From positions 1 through 55,597 of the forward strand of contig JAGBOF010000032.1 in NCBI GenBank assembly GCA_017633985.1: a stretch of 55,597 nt of DNA. Reading direction: 5' to 3'. The notes under the pieces are model-generated. The model was not told the DNA's origin and did no database searches. It saw only the letters and a program-made list of their open reading frames with translations. Source of the DNA: Bacteroidales bacterium (GTDB taxonomy: Bacteria > Bacteroidota > Bacteroidia > Bacteroidales > P3). This document shows positions 24,774-33,097 of this stretch, in pieces. The number at the start of each line of letters is the position of its first letter. Positions within the stretch are counted from its first letter, which is position 1. Position numbers and translations under genes: made by a program.

Positions 24774-24858
24774 TTTATTATTTATACTGAATACACAATT
24801 TAAGGCAATAACTTGCCCGTTTAGTGTGTTAATATCATTAACTGAACTTCGTAAATAC

Positions 24859-24866
24859 CCCCCCCC
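24859..24866 (-). other. Run of eight C in the MBOAT leader
   Basis: Eight consecutive C on the plus strand (G on the RNA) in the leader between the promoter at 24946 and the hairpin at 24738. Homopolymers of this kind can vary in length. Confidence 0.7.
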
Positions 24867-24945
24867 TCAGTGGGTTACAAATATTGTTTACTTTATTTCT
24901 TAACATTAGCATAGTATTTTTATGAATTATCTATAGTTTCAGTTG

Positions 24946-24953
24946 CAAAATTA
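24946..24953 (-). promoter_or_regulatory. MBOAT operon promoter -7 box
   Basis: TAATTTTG on the minus strand followed by CAACTG, about 238 bases before the MBOAT start. Confidence 0.55.
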
Positions 24954-25004
24954 GTATATTTTTTTCACCTGACAAAGAAAAAATTACACTTTTTTAAAAT
25001 AAGA

Positions 25005-25084
25005 CGGCGTTTTATTTCAACGAAATGCGATATCAGTAAAATAAAACAGCGTTTTATTTTTACCAAACGGCGTCTTATTTTGAC
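25005..25084. repeat. Long imperfect inverted repeat of the GGCGTTTTATTTT family
   Basis: AATAAGACGGCGTTT at the left and AAACGGCGTCTTATT at the right pair except at the centre of the GC block; an inner AAAACAGCGTTTTATTTT unit lies between. The remaining bases to 25290 show no gene. Confidence 0.6.
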
Positions 25085-25299
25085 AAGGTATTAAGGCGGC
25101 ATATCCAGTCAGCGTAAAAAGGCAAGAATATCGGATTCTGCAATTGTAAATATAGGTAACATCTATGTATTAAACCAGCATACAAGATTACTAATACATC
25201 ACACATAAATATTATTCAGGAAACGGTAAATTTTATTAAATCTATCAGCTTGTTTATAAGGTTAAGGCAAACGGGAAACGGTATTTCGTAAAAATAATT

Positions 25300-25307
25300 T
25301 ATCTTTG
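25300..25307 (+). promoter_or_regulatory. Promoter -7 box of the aminotransferase-fucosidase operon
   Basis: TATCTTTG followed by CAG, 22 bases before the ATG at 25330. Confidence 0.65.
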
Positions 25308-25329
25308 CAGTCTAAAATTTCATGAATCT

Positions 25330-26460
25330 ATGAGAAAAATACAGATGGTTGATCTGCAAACGCAGTACAATAAAATAAAAAATGAAATAGATGCGGCAAT
25401 AAACAGTGTTATATCTTCCGCTCATTTTATAAACGGTGAGTCTGTCAAGGAGTTCTCGGATAATTTGGCGCAATATCTGAAAGTAAAACATGTGATTCCT
25501 TGCGCCAACGGCACGGATGCTTTGCAGATAGCATTGATGTCTTTGAATTTAAAACCGAGTGACGAAATCATTTGCCCTGATTTTACTTTTATCTCCTCTG
25601 CAGAGGTTATCGGACTGTTGAAACTGCATCCTGTATTGGTTGATGTGGATTATAATTCGTTTACTTCTACGCTTAAAAATATAGAATCGGCAATTACAGT
25701 CAAGACAAAAGTGATTATTCCCGTACATTTATTTGGGCAGGCTGCCGAAATGGAAGCCATAACGGAACTTGCACGGAAATATAACCTCTATGTAATAGAA
25801 GATACTGCCCAGGCATTGGGATCGGACTACATTTTCTCTGACGGAAGTCGTAAAAAACTCGGTACAATAGGCACAATAGGTTGCACATCTTTCTTTCCGA
25901 GCAAAAATTTAGGTTGTTACGGTGACGGCGGAGCGTTGTTTACCGATGATGATATGCTTGCAGAACGTATCAAAATGATAACAAATCACGGCAGTAGGCA
26001 AAAATATTATCACCAAATCATTGGCTGCAATTCCAGATTGGATTCTTTGCAGGCTGCAATACTGAATGTCAAACTGCAATACTTAAATCAATACATTGAA
26101 AGCAGACAACAGGCAGCCCGTTATTACAGCGAACATCTTAAAGACACGGAAGGTTTAATTATTCCGCAGGAAAACGGCTATTCTACGCATACTTACCATC
26201 AGTATACATTGAAAGTCAAAGACGGAAAGCGAGATAGTCTTAAGGAATTCCTAAACAGCAGAGATATTCCCGCAATGATATATTATCCCGTGCCGCTTCA
26301 CCGCCAGGAAGCATTCAAAACAATAGCCCGTGCACACACATCGTTGGAAATATCCGAGCAATTATCCCGGGAAGTCTTGTCTTTGCCGATGCATACCGAA
26401 TTAACACAGCAGCAACAAGACTATATAATATCTGCAATCAAAGAATTTTTTAAACAATAA
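25330..26460 (+). CDS. DegT/DnrJ/EryC1/StrS sugar aminotransferase
   Basis: 376 residues. PLP-dependent transfer of an amino group to a keto sugar nucleotide. The PLP lysine is K192 in FFPSKNLGCYGDGGA; the cofactor Asp is in VIEDTAQALG (about 157-164), and CANGTDAL at 58-65 binds phosphate. Full family length. Product may be an N-containing deoxysugar for O-antigen or capsule. Followed after 19 bases by a fucosidase, an odd pairing of biosynthesis and degradation. Confidence 0.92.
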   Translation: MRKIQMVDLQTQYNKIKNEIDAAINSVISSAHFINGESVKEFSDNLAQYLKVKHVIPCANGTDALQIALMSLNLKPSDEIICPDFTFISSAEVIGLLKLHPVLVDVDYNSFTSTLKNIESAITVKTKVIIPVHLFGQAAEMEAITELARKYNLYVIEDTAQALGSDYIFSDGSRKKLGTIGTIGCTSFFPSKNLGCYGDGGALFTDDDMLAERIKMITNHGSRQKYYHQIIGCNSRLDSLQAAILNVKLQYLNQYIESRQQAARYYSEHLKDTEGLIIPQENGYSTHTYHQYTLKVKDGKRDSLKEFLNSRDIPAMIYYPVPLHRQEAFKTIARAHTSLEISEQLSREVLSLPMHTELTQQQQDYIISAIKEFFKQ

Positions 26461-26479
26461 GTAAATTGACGGACATATT

Positions 26480-28204
26480 ATGCGTAAATCGGTTTATATA
26501 TTGTTGTTTGCCTTTATTTTGACGCAGTGCCATTGCCTTAAAGCGCAGCAACAGCAAAATTTTCCCGCATGGTTTGACAGTGTTAAACTGGGAATAATGA
26601 TTCATTACGGACTTTATTCGGTTCCTTCCTATTCTGACCGCGAGCAATACGCAGAATGGTTTTACAAAGGCTTTGTTACAGACGACACTTTGCGGCAAAA
26701 TTTCGTTAAACGCGTATACGGAGATAATTTTTCCTATTTTGATTTCACCAAATACTTCAAAGCCGAACTTTTTGATGCCGATCAGTGGATTGATTTATTC
26801 AAAAAAGCAGGTGCAGGTTACATAGTATTTTCTTCCAAACACCATGACGGTTTTTGTTTGTGGGACACCAAGACGACGGATAAGAATTCCGTGAAAGCGC
26901 CTTCGCACCGTGATTTCTTAAAAGAACTTAAAACAGCATGCAATAGACACAATATCCGTTTCGGATTATATTATTCTTTGATGGAATGGGATAATCCTGT
27001 CTTTAGATGGTCTTTTGACACAGTCGGCATAGATAAATATGTCAATGATTACTTAATTCCGCAGTTCAAAGAGTTGGTTGATTTGTATAAACCGTCACTT
27101 GTCTTTGCTGACGGGGATTGGGATTTTGATTATAAGACGCTTCGCAGCGGAGAGATGGTAAATTATCTTACCGAAAAGGTAGGAAAGGATGAGGTGATCG
27201 TAAATAACCGTTGGGGTAATGGTAATCCTTACGGTTTTCTTACGCCTGAATATTCTGCAGGCATAAATGTCAAAAACCGTCCGTGGAGTGAGTGCCGCAG
27301 TTTGGCAAGAAGTTTCGGTTTGAACCGACTTTCGCCGTTGGAAGACTATCTCTCGGCGGAGGAATTGATAAAACATTTCGTTCAATTGGTGAGTATGGGC
27401 GGCGGATTGATGCTTAATGTCGCTCCGTCGGCTGACGGACAGATTCCTTTGATTCAACAGGAGCGTTTGTTGCAACTTGGGCAGTGGCTTGAGGTTAACG
27501 GCGAGGCTGTATACGGAAGTAAACCCTATAAGACGCCTTATCTGACCGAGGATAAGACGGAAAATATCACCGCATCATCGCTTGATTTTGATTGGGTGCG
27601 CAATGCTCCCGTTAAGAACTGTACGGAGGATAATTTTTCAATACTTTGGACTAATACTTATACGCCTGAAAAAAGCGAAACGTTGACATTCGAGCTTCAA
27701 GCGGATGATCAGGCTGAGGTTTTTGTATCCGAAAACGGCAAGAAGTTGTTTAACGGAACTGCCACCAAGAATGCGCCGCTTAAGTTCGCATTGGATTTCA
27801 AAAAAGACAGGAAATATTCCTTTGAAGTGAGGTATGAAGAAATCGATGTGGAGGCTTATTTGCATTTAAAGGCTGAAGACAAAGACGGCAATACTTTTGA
27901 TTTTGCGGGGGATAAGCAATGGTCGGGTAAGGTGCATTGGCAGCAGCCTGTGATGTTTTTTACAACCAATAATAGCAATCTTTACGCCGTTGTGACGCAG
28001 GATTTGGGCAAACAATTGGCGTTTGATATAGACAATGTGCCAGATAAAAATATGAAAATTACGCTTTTGGGCAGTGACAACGTTGATCTGCCTTGGCAAT
28101 ACAACAACGGACGGATTGTAATCGATTTGTCAAATCTGACAATGGCTGATATAAAAAGCCGATACGCCTATGTATTCCGTTTGGAAGGATTTTTAAAGCA
28201 GTAA
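26480..28204 (+). CDS. GH29 alpha-L-fucosidase, secreted
   Basis: 574 residues. Signal peptide ending near KAQ; a Cys at 17 could be a lipobox. GH29 catalytic domain with WFDSVKLGIMIHYGLYSVP (31-49), SSKHHDGFCLWDTKTT (118-133), FADGDWDFD near 209-217 with D211 the likely nucleophile, and NNRWG. The C-terminal third is a strand-rich carbohydrate-binding region. It releases L-fucose from host or dietary glycans in the periplasm or outside. The product can enter through FucP coded at 42936. Confidence 0.93.
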   Translation: MRKSVYILLFAFILTQCHCLKAQQQQNFPAWFDSVKLGIMIHYGLYSVPSYSDREQYAEWFYKGFVTDDTLRQNFVKRVYGDNFSYFDFTKYFKAELFDADQWIDLFKKAGAGYIVFSSKHHDGFCLWDTKTTDKNSVKAPSHRDFLKELKTACNRHNIRFGLYYSLMEWDNPVFRWSFDTVGIDKYVNDYLIPQFKELVDLYKPSLVFADGDWDFDYKTLRSGEMVNYLTEKVGKDEVIVNNRWGNGNPYGFLTPEYSAGINVKNRPWSECRSLARSFGLNRLSPLEDYLSAEELIKHFVQLVSMGGGLMLNVAPSADGQIPLIQQERLLQLGQWLEVNGEAVYGSKPYKTPYLTEDKTENITASSLDFDWVRNAPVKNCTEDNFSILWTNTYTPEKSETLTFELQADDQAEVFVSENGKKLFNGTATKNAPLKFALDFKKDRKYSFEVRYEEIDVEAYLHLKAEDKDGNTFDFAGDKQWSGKVHWQQPVMFFTTNNSNLYAVVTQDLGKQLAFDIDNVPDKNMKITLLGSDNVDLPWQYNNGRIVIDLSNLTMADIKSRYAYVFRLEGFLKQ

Positions 28205-28260
28205 GATGCGGTTTTACGGTCGCCTTTCGGCATCTTTATGACGCCTTAAGCCGTATGAGT

Positions 28261-28369
28261 GCCGCCCCGTGGCGTTTTAATTCAGAAAAAACCCTTTTTT
28301 TGACCCGAAAAAACAGTTTTTTTGCATCAAAAAAAGGGTTTTTTCTGAATTAAAACGCCACGGGGCGGC
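28261..28369. repeat. Three-slot palindromic repeat element, copy 3 (perfect 43-bp arms)
   Basis: The left arm 28261-28303 and right arm 28327-28369 are exact reverse complements over all 43 bases. The 23-base centre (28304-28326) contains the palindrome AAAAAACAGTTTTTTT. Slots on the plus strand are CCC, CAG, GGG. Arms begin GCCGCCCCGTGGCG. It is the best-preserved copy. Confidence 0.95.
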
Positions 28370-28483
28370 AGTAACACGCTAAAGGGCAAAAACCAAACGC
28401 ATAAAAGCATCGTTTTGATAACTCAAAACTGCGGTATTTCACAAAACAAACGCCGTATTCGGTAACAAATGATTTTATTTTCG

Positions 28484-28491
28484 TAACTTTG
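28484..28491 (+). promoter_or_regulatory. der promoter -7 box
   Basis: TAACTTTG followed by CAAAAA, 26 bases before the der ATG. Confidence 0.65.
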
Positions 28492-28517
28492 CAAAAATTA
28501 TTTAACTTTTTACGGCA

Positions 28518-29831
28518 ATGAGCAATATAGTAGCAATAGTAGGACGTCCGAACGTAGGCAAAAGTACGCTTTTCAACCGTTTGACAGGCACAAAAAGTGC
28601 AATTATTGACCCAACCAGCGGCGTAACACGCGATCGCCATTACGGCAAAAGCAACTGGAACGGCAAAGAATTCAGCGTTATTGACACGGGCGGCTATATG
28701 ATAGGCGGAGATGATGCTTTTGAAAAAGAGATTTGCCAACAGGTGCGCATAGCTATCGATGAGGCTGACGCGATACTGTTTCTTGTTGACGCCAAAGAGG
28801 GCATCACTTCCATGGATGAAGACGTTGCCGACATATTGCGCCGCAGCAATAAAAAGACTTTGCTTGTTGTCAATAAAGTTGATACATTCGCCAAATCCAT
28901 GACCGTATCCGAGTTCTACTCTTTGGGTTTGGGTGAATTATATGAGATATCCGCAGCCAACGGAAGCGGTACGGGTGAATTATTAGATGAATTGGTTAAG
29001 GATTTTTCCGATAAGGAAACATTCAAAGACGAAGATGCCGATTTGCCGCATCTTGCCGTTGTGGGAAGACCCAATGTGGGTAAATCTTCGTTCATAAACA
29101 TGATAACAAATCAGGACCGTAACATCGTCAAAGACCTTGCGGGTACGACAAGAGACAGTATCAATACGCGTTATAACCTGTTCGGTTTTGATTTTGTGAT
29201 TGTTGATACGGCGGGATTGCGCAAAAAGAACGCCGTTAAGGAGAATATAGAATTTTATTCGGTAATGCGTGCGATACGTTCGCTTGAAATGTCCGACGTT
29301 TGCATACTTGTGGTTGATGCTTCGGTAGGTTTTGATGCCCAAGACCTGAATATTCTTTCTCTTTGCGAAAGAAACAACAAGGGAGTGGTGATTTGCGTCA
29401 ATAAATGGGACAAAGTGGAGAAGGAAACCAACACTATGAAACATTTTGAGGAAGAAATACGCAACAAGACTGCACCTTTTACCGATATTCCTATTATTTT
29501 CACATCCGTAATCAACAAACAAAGGATTTTTAAGGTACTTGAAACCGCCAGGGATGTGTATGAAAACCGCCGAAGGAAGATTCCTACCAGCAGACTTAAC
29601 GAAGATATACTTCCGATAGTAAAAGAGCAAAATCCGCCTGCAGAATACAAAGGCAAAAGGGTTAAAATAAAATATATTACGCAGTTAAAAACTCCTTATC
29701 CGCAGTTTGTGTTTTATTGCAATCTGCCTCAATACGTCAAACAGGATTATATACGTTTTTGTGAGAACAAACTGCGTGAGTATTACGACTTCCACGGCGT
29801 TCCCGTAACGGTTTACTTCCGCGAGAAATAG
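28518..29831 (+). CDS. der: Ribosome assembly GTPase Der (EngA)
   Basis: 437 residues. Two tandem G domains: GRPNVGKST (9-17) with DTGG and NKVD, and a second GRPNVGKSS near 182 with DTAG and NKWD, followed by the KH-like C-terminal domain (about 355-437). Essential in 50S subunit maturation. Normal length. Confidence 0.97.
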   Translation: MSNIVAIVGRPNVGKSTLFNRLTGTKSAIIDPTSGVTRDRHYGKSNWNGKEFSVIDTGGYMIGGDDAFEKEICQQVRIAIDEADAILFLVDAKEGITSMDEDVADILRRSNKKTLLVVNKVDTFAKSMTVSEFYSLGLGELYEISAANGSGTGELLDELVKDFSDKETFKDEDADLPHLAVVGRPNVGKSSFINMITNQDRNIVKDLAGTTRDSINTRYNLFGFDFVIVDTAGLRKKNAVKENIEFYSVMRAIRSLEMSDVCILVVDASVGFDAQDLNILSLCERNNKGVVICVNKWDKVEKETNTMKHFEEEIRNKTAPFTDIPIIFTSVINKQRIFKVLETARDVYENRRRKIPTSRLNEDILPIVKEQNPPAEYKGKRVKIKYITQLKTPYPQFVFYCNLPQYVKQDYIRFCENKLREYYDFHGVPVTVYFREK

Positions 29832-29904
29832 GGTTTTTCAGATATTCTGCGGTACTTACTGTTTAGAAAACCGTATTGCAGGACATAAGACAGCGGTTTA
29901 TGAA

Positions 29905-29944
29905 ATTAAAGAGGCGTTTTATTTTATTAAAACGCCTCTTTAAT
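29905..29944. terminator. Bidirectional terminator between der and folB
   Basis: A perfect 16-bp stem (29905-29920 / 29929-29944) containing GAGGCGTTTT / AAAACGCCTC, with an 8-base loop; T-rich in both directions. Confidence 0.85.
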
Positions 29945-29965
29945 TCTTTAAAATGTTGTTTATGA

Positions 29966-30316
29966 TTATCCTTTCAATAACACGCTTACCTTATCCATCT
30001 GTCCGCCTACGGGAGGATTGAGTTTAGATATTTTAAGCGTGATGTCGGTGATATTTTTGAAGTTTTCTTTGACAGCATTGATGATCCGCCTGCCCACATG
30101 CTCCAATATATGCGACGGTATTGCCATCTGCTGTTTGATAACAGCGTAAACCTGTGAGTAATCAACCGTGTCAAGGACGTTATCCGTGATTTCGGCTTTT
30201 TGTGTATCGGTTTCAAACCAAATACTTACACAAAAATCCGTGCCTATCACCTGTTCCTCTTCGAAACATCCGTGATAGGCATAGAATTTCATATTTTCAA
30301 TTGAAATTTGTGACAT
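29966..30316 (-). CDS. folB: Dihydroneopterin aldolase
   Basis: 116 residues. Makes 6-hydroxymethyl-dihydropterin in folate synthesis. Signature residues: IENMKFYAYHGCFEEEQVIGTDF (catalytic region with E and Y near the start), DTVDYSQVY and ILEHVGRRI, ending SKLNPPVGGQMDKVSVLL. Nine bases after pheS. Confidence 0.93.
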   Translation of the reverse strand: MSQISIENMKFYAYHGCFEEEQVIGTDFCVSIWFETDTQKAEITDNVLDTVDYSQVYAVIKQQMAIPSHILEHVGRRIINAVKENFKNITDITLKISKLNPPVGGQMDKVSVLLKG

Positions 30317-30325
30317 TTTGAATTG

Positions 30326-31360
30326 TTATAAAGTCGCAGCAAATTGGTTTAAAAAGCGTACGTCGTTTTCAAAGTATTGTCTTAAATCCTTAACGTCGTA
30401 CTTAAGCATGGCAATACGTTCAATGCCCATACCGAAAGCGAATCCCGAATAAACATCAGGGTCAATGCCGCTGGCTTTAAGTACATTAGGGTCTACCATT
30501 CCGCAACCCAATATCTCCAACCAACCTGTGTGTTTACAGATATTGCAACCCTGTCCGCCGCAAATAGTACAGGATATATCCATTTCCGCACTCGGTTCGG
30601 TAAACGGGAAGTATGACGGACGCAAACGTATCTGCGTTTCGCTGCCGAACATTTCTTTTACAAAATAAAGCAATGTCTGTTTAAGATCTGCGAAACTTAC
30701 ACCTTTATCTATATATAATCCTTCAACCTGATGGAATATACAATGGGCGCGTGCCGATATGGCTTCATTGCGGAACACTCTTCCAGGAGCAATGATGCGG
30801 ATAGGCGGTTGGTTATGCTCCATCGTGCGCACCTGTACGGATGAGGTATGGGTACGGAGCAATACGTTGTTGCCGTCTTCGCGGTTCTCTACAAAGAATG
30901 TGTCTTGCATATCCCTGGCAGGGTGTTCAGGCGGGAAGTTAAGTGCAGAAAATACATGCCAGTCATCTTCTATTTCAGGACCTTCCGCAACCGTATAGCC
31001 AAGACGGGAGAAAATATCAATTATTTCCTTTCTTACCGTTGTCAAAGGATGGATACTGCCTAAGGAAAGCAAATCGGCAGGCCGTGTAAGGTCTTCTTTA
31101 GGTTTTAATTCCTCTTGTTTCTGGGCTATGGCTTCTTTAAGATTCTCTATTTTGTCCTGAACGGCACTTTTTAGTTCATTTAAAAGAATTCCCGCTTCTT
31201 TTTTCTGTTCGTTAGGCACCTCTTTGAATTTGGCAAACAGGTCATTCATCAAACCTTTCTTGCCAAGATATTCTATTCTTGCCTTTTCTATTTCTTCAAG
31301 TGTGGAGGCTGACAGAGTTTTTACTTCCTCCAGTTTTTGTTTTATAATTTCCTGTAACAT
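30326..31360 (-). CDS. pheS: Phenylalanyl-tRNA synthetase alpha chain
   Basis: 344 residues from ATG 31360 (MLQEIIKQKLEEV); a 12-residue upstream extension overlaps the previous gene and is not used. Class II catalytic core: HPLTTVRKEIIDIF, DTFFVE, LLRTHTSSVQVR, FRNEAISARAHCIFHQVEG and GFAFGMGIERIAMLKY. The CTICGGQGCNICKHTGW cysteine cluster is common in this chain. The N-terminal coiled coil binds tRNA. pheT is not adjacent. Confidence 0.96.
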   Translation of the reverse strand: MLQEIIKQKLEEVKTLSASTLEEIEKARIEYLGKKGLMNDLFAKFKEVPNEQKKEAGILLNELKSAVQDKIENLKEAIAQKQEELKPKEDLTRPADLLSLGSIHPLTTVRKEIIDIFSRLGYTVAEGPEIEDDWHVFSALNFPPEHPARDMQDTFFVENREDGNNVLLRTHTSSVQVRTMEHNQPPIRIIAPGRVFRNEAISARAHCIFHQVEGLYIDKGVSFADLKQTLLYFVKEMFGSETQIRLRPSYFPFTEPSAEMDISCTICGGQGCNICKHTGWLEILGCGMVDPNVLKASGIDPDVYSGFAFGMGIERIAMLKYDVKDLRQYFENDVRFLNQFAATL

Positions 31361-31388
31361 GATTATGTGGTTAAAGAAATTTTCCTCT

Positions 31389-32090
31389 TTATTCAATTAT
31401 TTTGACAGTCATACGTATGTCTTCCGTAGGTCTGTCATTGCGGTCGGTATTGACTGCTGCAATTTTATCAATCACATCCAAGCCTTCAACAACCTGTCCG
31501 AAAACGGTATAATCCCCGTCAAGGAAAGGTACACCGCCATCTTTAGTATAGGTTTGGCGTTGCAATGAAGTAAATGTCTTACCCATACGCATTTCAAGGT
31601 TATCAAGTTCCGCAGGAGTGTAGACTTTGCCTTGGCAGATATAGAACTGACAAGCCGAAGACGCTTTCTCAGGGTTCATATCCCTTGCTGCTGCCAATGC
31701 GCCTTTCTTATGAATGATGTTTCCGCTGATTTCGGCAGGAACTTTGTAGCCTAGATCGCCGTTACCGAGAATTTGACCCTTTTGAGCGGTCTTGCTGTTA
31801 GGATCTCCTCCCTGAATCATAAATCCTTGTATAACTCTGTGGAAAAGGGTTGAGTCCAAAACGCCTTCGTTCACTATTCTGATAAAATTGTCTCTGTGCT
31901 GCGGAGTTTCGTTATACAAAACGGCTTTCATATCTCCGTAAGGTGTTGAAATTAATACCATAGTCTGTTTTTCTTTTTGCGTGTTAGTTTCCGTATTTTC
32001 AGATGTTTGTGCGGTTTTATTTGACTTACATCCCGTAAAAACCATGCTTAAAACGGCAAATAAAGTTAAAATTTTTTTTGTGCGTCTCAT
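31389..32090 (-). CDS. Cyclophilin-type peptidyl-prolyl isomerase lipoprotein
   Basis: 233 residues. Lipobox FTGC (Cys21), a Thr/Asn/Lys-rich tether, then a cyclophilin domain from about 45: DNFIRIVNEG, FHRVIQGFMIQGGDP, GALAAARDMNPEKASSACQFYIC, DGDYTVFGQVVEGLDVIDKI. It catalyses proline isomerisation in the periplasm during protein folding. 28 bases before pheS. Confidence 0.92.
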   Translation of the reverse strand: MRRTKKILTLFAVLSMVFTGCKSNKTAQTSENTETNTQKEKQTMVLISTPYGDMKAVLYNETPQHRDNFIRIVNEGVLDSTLFHRVIQGFMIQGGDPNSKTAQKGQILGNGDLGYKVPAEISGNIIHKKGALAAARDMNPEKASSACQFYICQGKVYTPAELDNLEMRMGKTFTSLQRQTYTKDGGVPFLDGDYTVFGQVVEGLDVIDKIAAVNTDRNDRPTEDIRMTVKIIE

Positions 32091-32174
32091 TTTTTTTCTT
32101 ACATTTGCAAACTGAAATAATCAGTTTAGATTTAACAAAAATTTTAAAATGCAATATTACAAAAAAAAATTGTC

Positions 32175-32528
32175 ATGAAGAAGAATATTTGGAAAACTTT
32201 TGCACTAATTTTATTTTTTGCAACCCTAATGCCTTGTTTCAGTTCATGCAGTGATGATTTGGACGGATGCGGATTAACAGTTATCGTGATGGATGCCATA
32301 ACCGGAGAAAGAGTTGCCGATGCGGCAATTCACGTATCGCAAGGTTCGGGAACAATATACAGAGACGGTAAAACAAATCATGACGGCGAGGCAAAATTTA
32401 TGTTTGACCATGAGGCAATATTCAATATTAATGCTTCAATAGGGGAAGCCCCTAACGTGAAAAACGGAAGTTCTACCGTAAGATTGAAATTCGGGGAAGT
32501 TATAACGAAAGAAGTTTTGGTACAATAA
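32175..32528 (+). CDS. Small lipoprotein with an Ig-like carboxypeptidase-regulatory fold
   Basis: 117 residues. Lipobox FSSC (Cys25), an acidic DDLDGC segment, then a beta domain LTVIVMDAITGERVADAAIHVS, DGKTNHDGEAKF, typical of the CarboxypepD_reg/transthyretin-like fold. Role unknown. Convergent with recX, 14 bases apart. Confidence 0.75.
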   Translation: MKKNIWKTFALILFFATLMPCFSSCSDDLDGCGLTVIVMDAITGERVADAAIHVSQGSGTIYRDGKTNHDGEAKFMFDHEAIFNINASIGEAPNVKNGSSTVRLKFGEVITKEVLVQ

Positions 32529-32542
32529 AGAAATACGGACAT

Positions 32543-33016
32543 TTAAAGCCCGTATTCTTTAAACAAATCTTCGATTAATTCGGTTTCAAAGCCGTGTGAA
32601 GTTAAAAAATACTGTAAACGGTATTTCCTTTGATAATTATCTTCCACTTTGAGGGAAGATAATTTTTTATTGAATAAGTGTTCCAAAACCTGTTTGTATT
32701 CTTCTTCGTTTATTGCGGCGAAAGATTTATTTATATACTTAAGCGAAATGCCTTTTGACATTAACATACGTTTTATTTTAATCCTTCCCCAACGGCTTTG
32801 CCGTATTTTACTGCGTGTATATATGTCTGCAAAACGCTGTTCGTTGATATAATCTTCTTCAATCAACCGTCCGACTATTTTTTCCGATGTCTTATAGTCA
32901 AGACCTTTCTTTATAAGTTTATCCTTTACATCTTTTGCGGAATTTTCCTGCAGACTGCAATATTTTTTTGCATATTCCAGTCCTTGTTCAAATGTATTCA
33001 GATTTTTTTGCTTCAT
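32543..33016 (-). CDS. recX: RecX regulator of RecA
   Basis: 157 residues from ATG 33016 (MKQKNLNTFEQGLEYAKKY). Three-helix repeats with the family pattern RFADIYTRSKIRQSRWGRIKIKRML. Restrains RecA filaments. recA is not in the window. Confidence 0.88.
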   Translation of the reverse strand: MKQKNLNTFEQGLEYAKKYCSLQENSAKDVKDKLIKKGLDYKTSEKIVGRLIEEDYINEQRFADIYTRSKIRQSRWGRIKIKRMLMSKGISLKYINKSFAAINEEEYKQVLEHLFNKKLSSLKVEDNYQRKYRLQYFLTSHGFETELIEDLFKEYGL

Positions 33017-33083
33017 ATAAAAGTAAAATTTTTGCAAAGATAAATATTTTTTATAAAAAACAAGTTGTTAAACAAATATTTAA

Positions 33084-33091
33084 TATCTTTG
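33084..33091 (+). promoter_or_regulatory. Promoter -7 box of the serpin-like gene; leader is absent or nearly so
   Basis: TATCTTTG ends seven bases before the ATG at 33098. With transcription normally starting about seven bases after this box, the mRNA is leaderless or close to it. Confidence 0.6.
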
Positions 33092-33097
33092 CAAAAT

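Noticed and set aside
28983-29630. A 215-codon minus-strand ORF inside der
   Set aside because: Antisense to a universally conserved GTPase gene; composition reflects the der codons.
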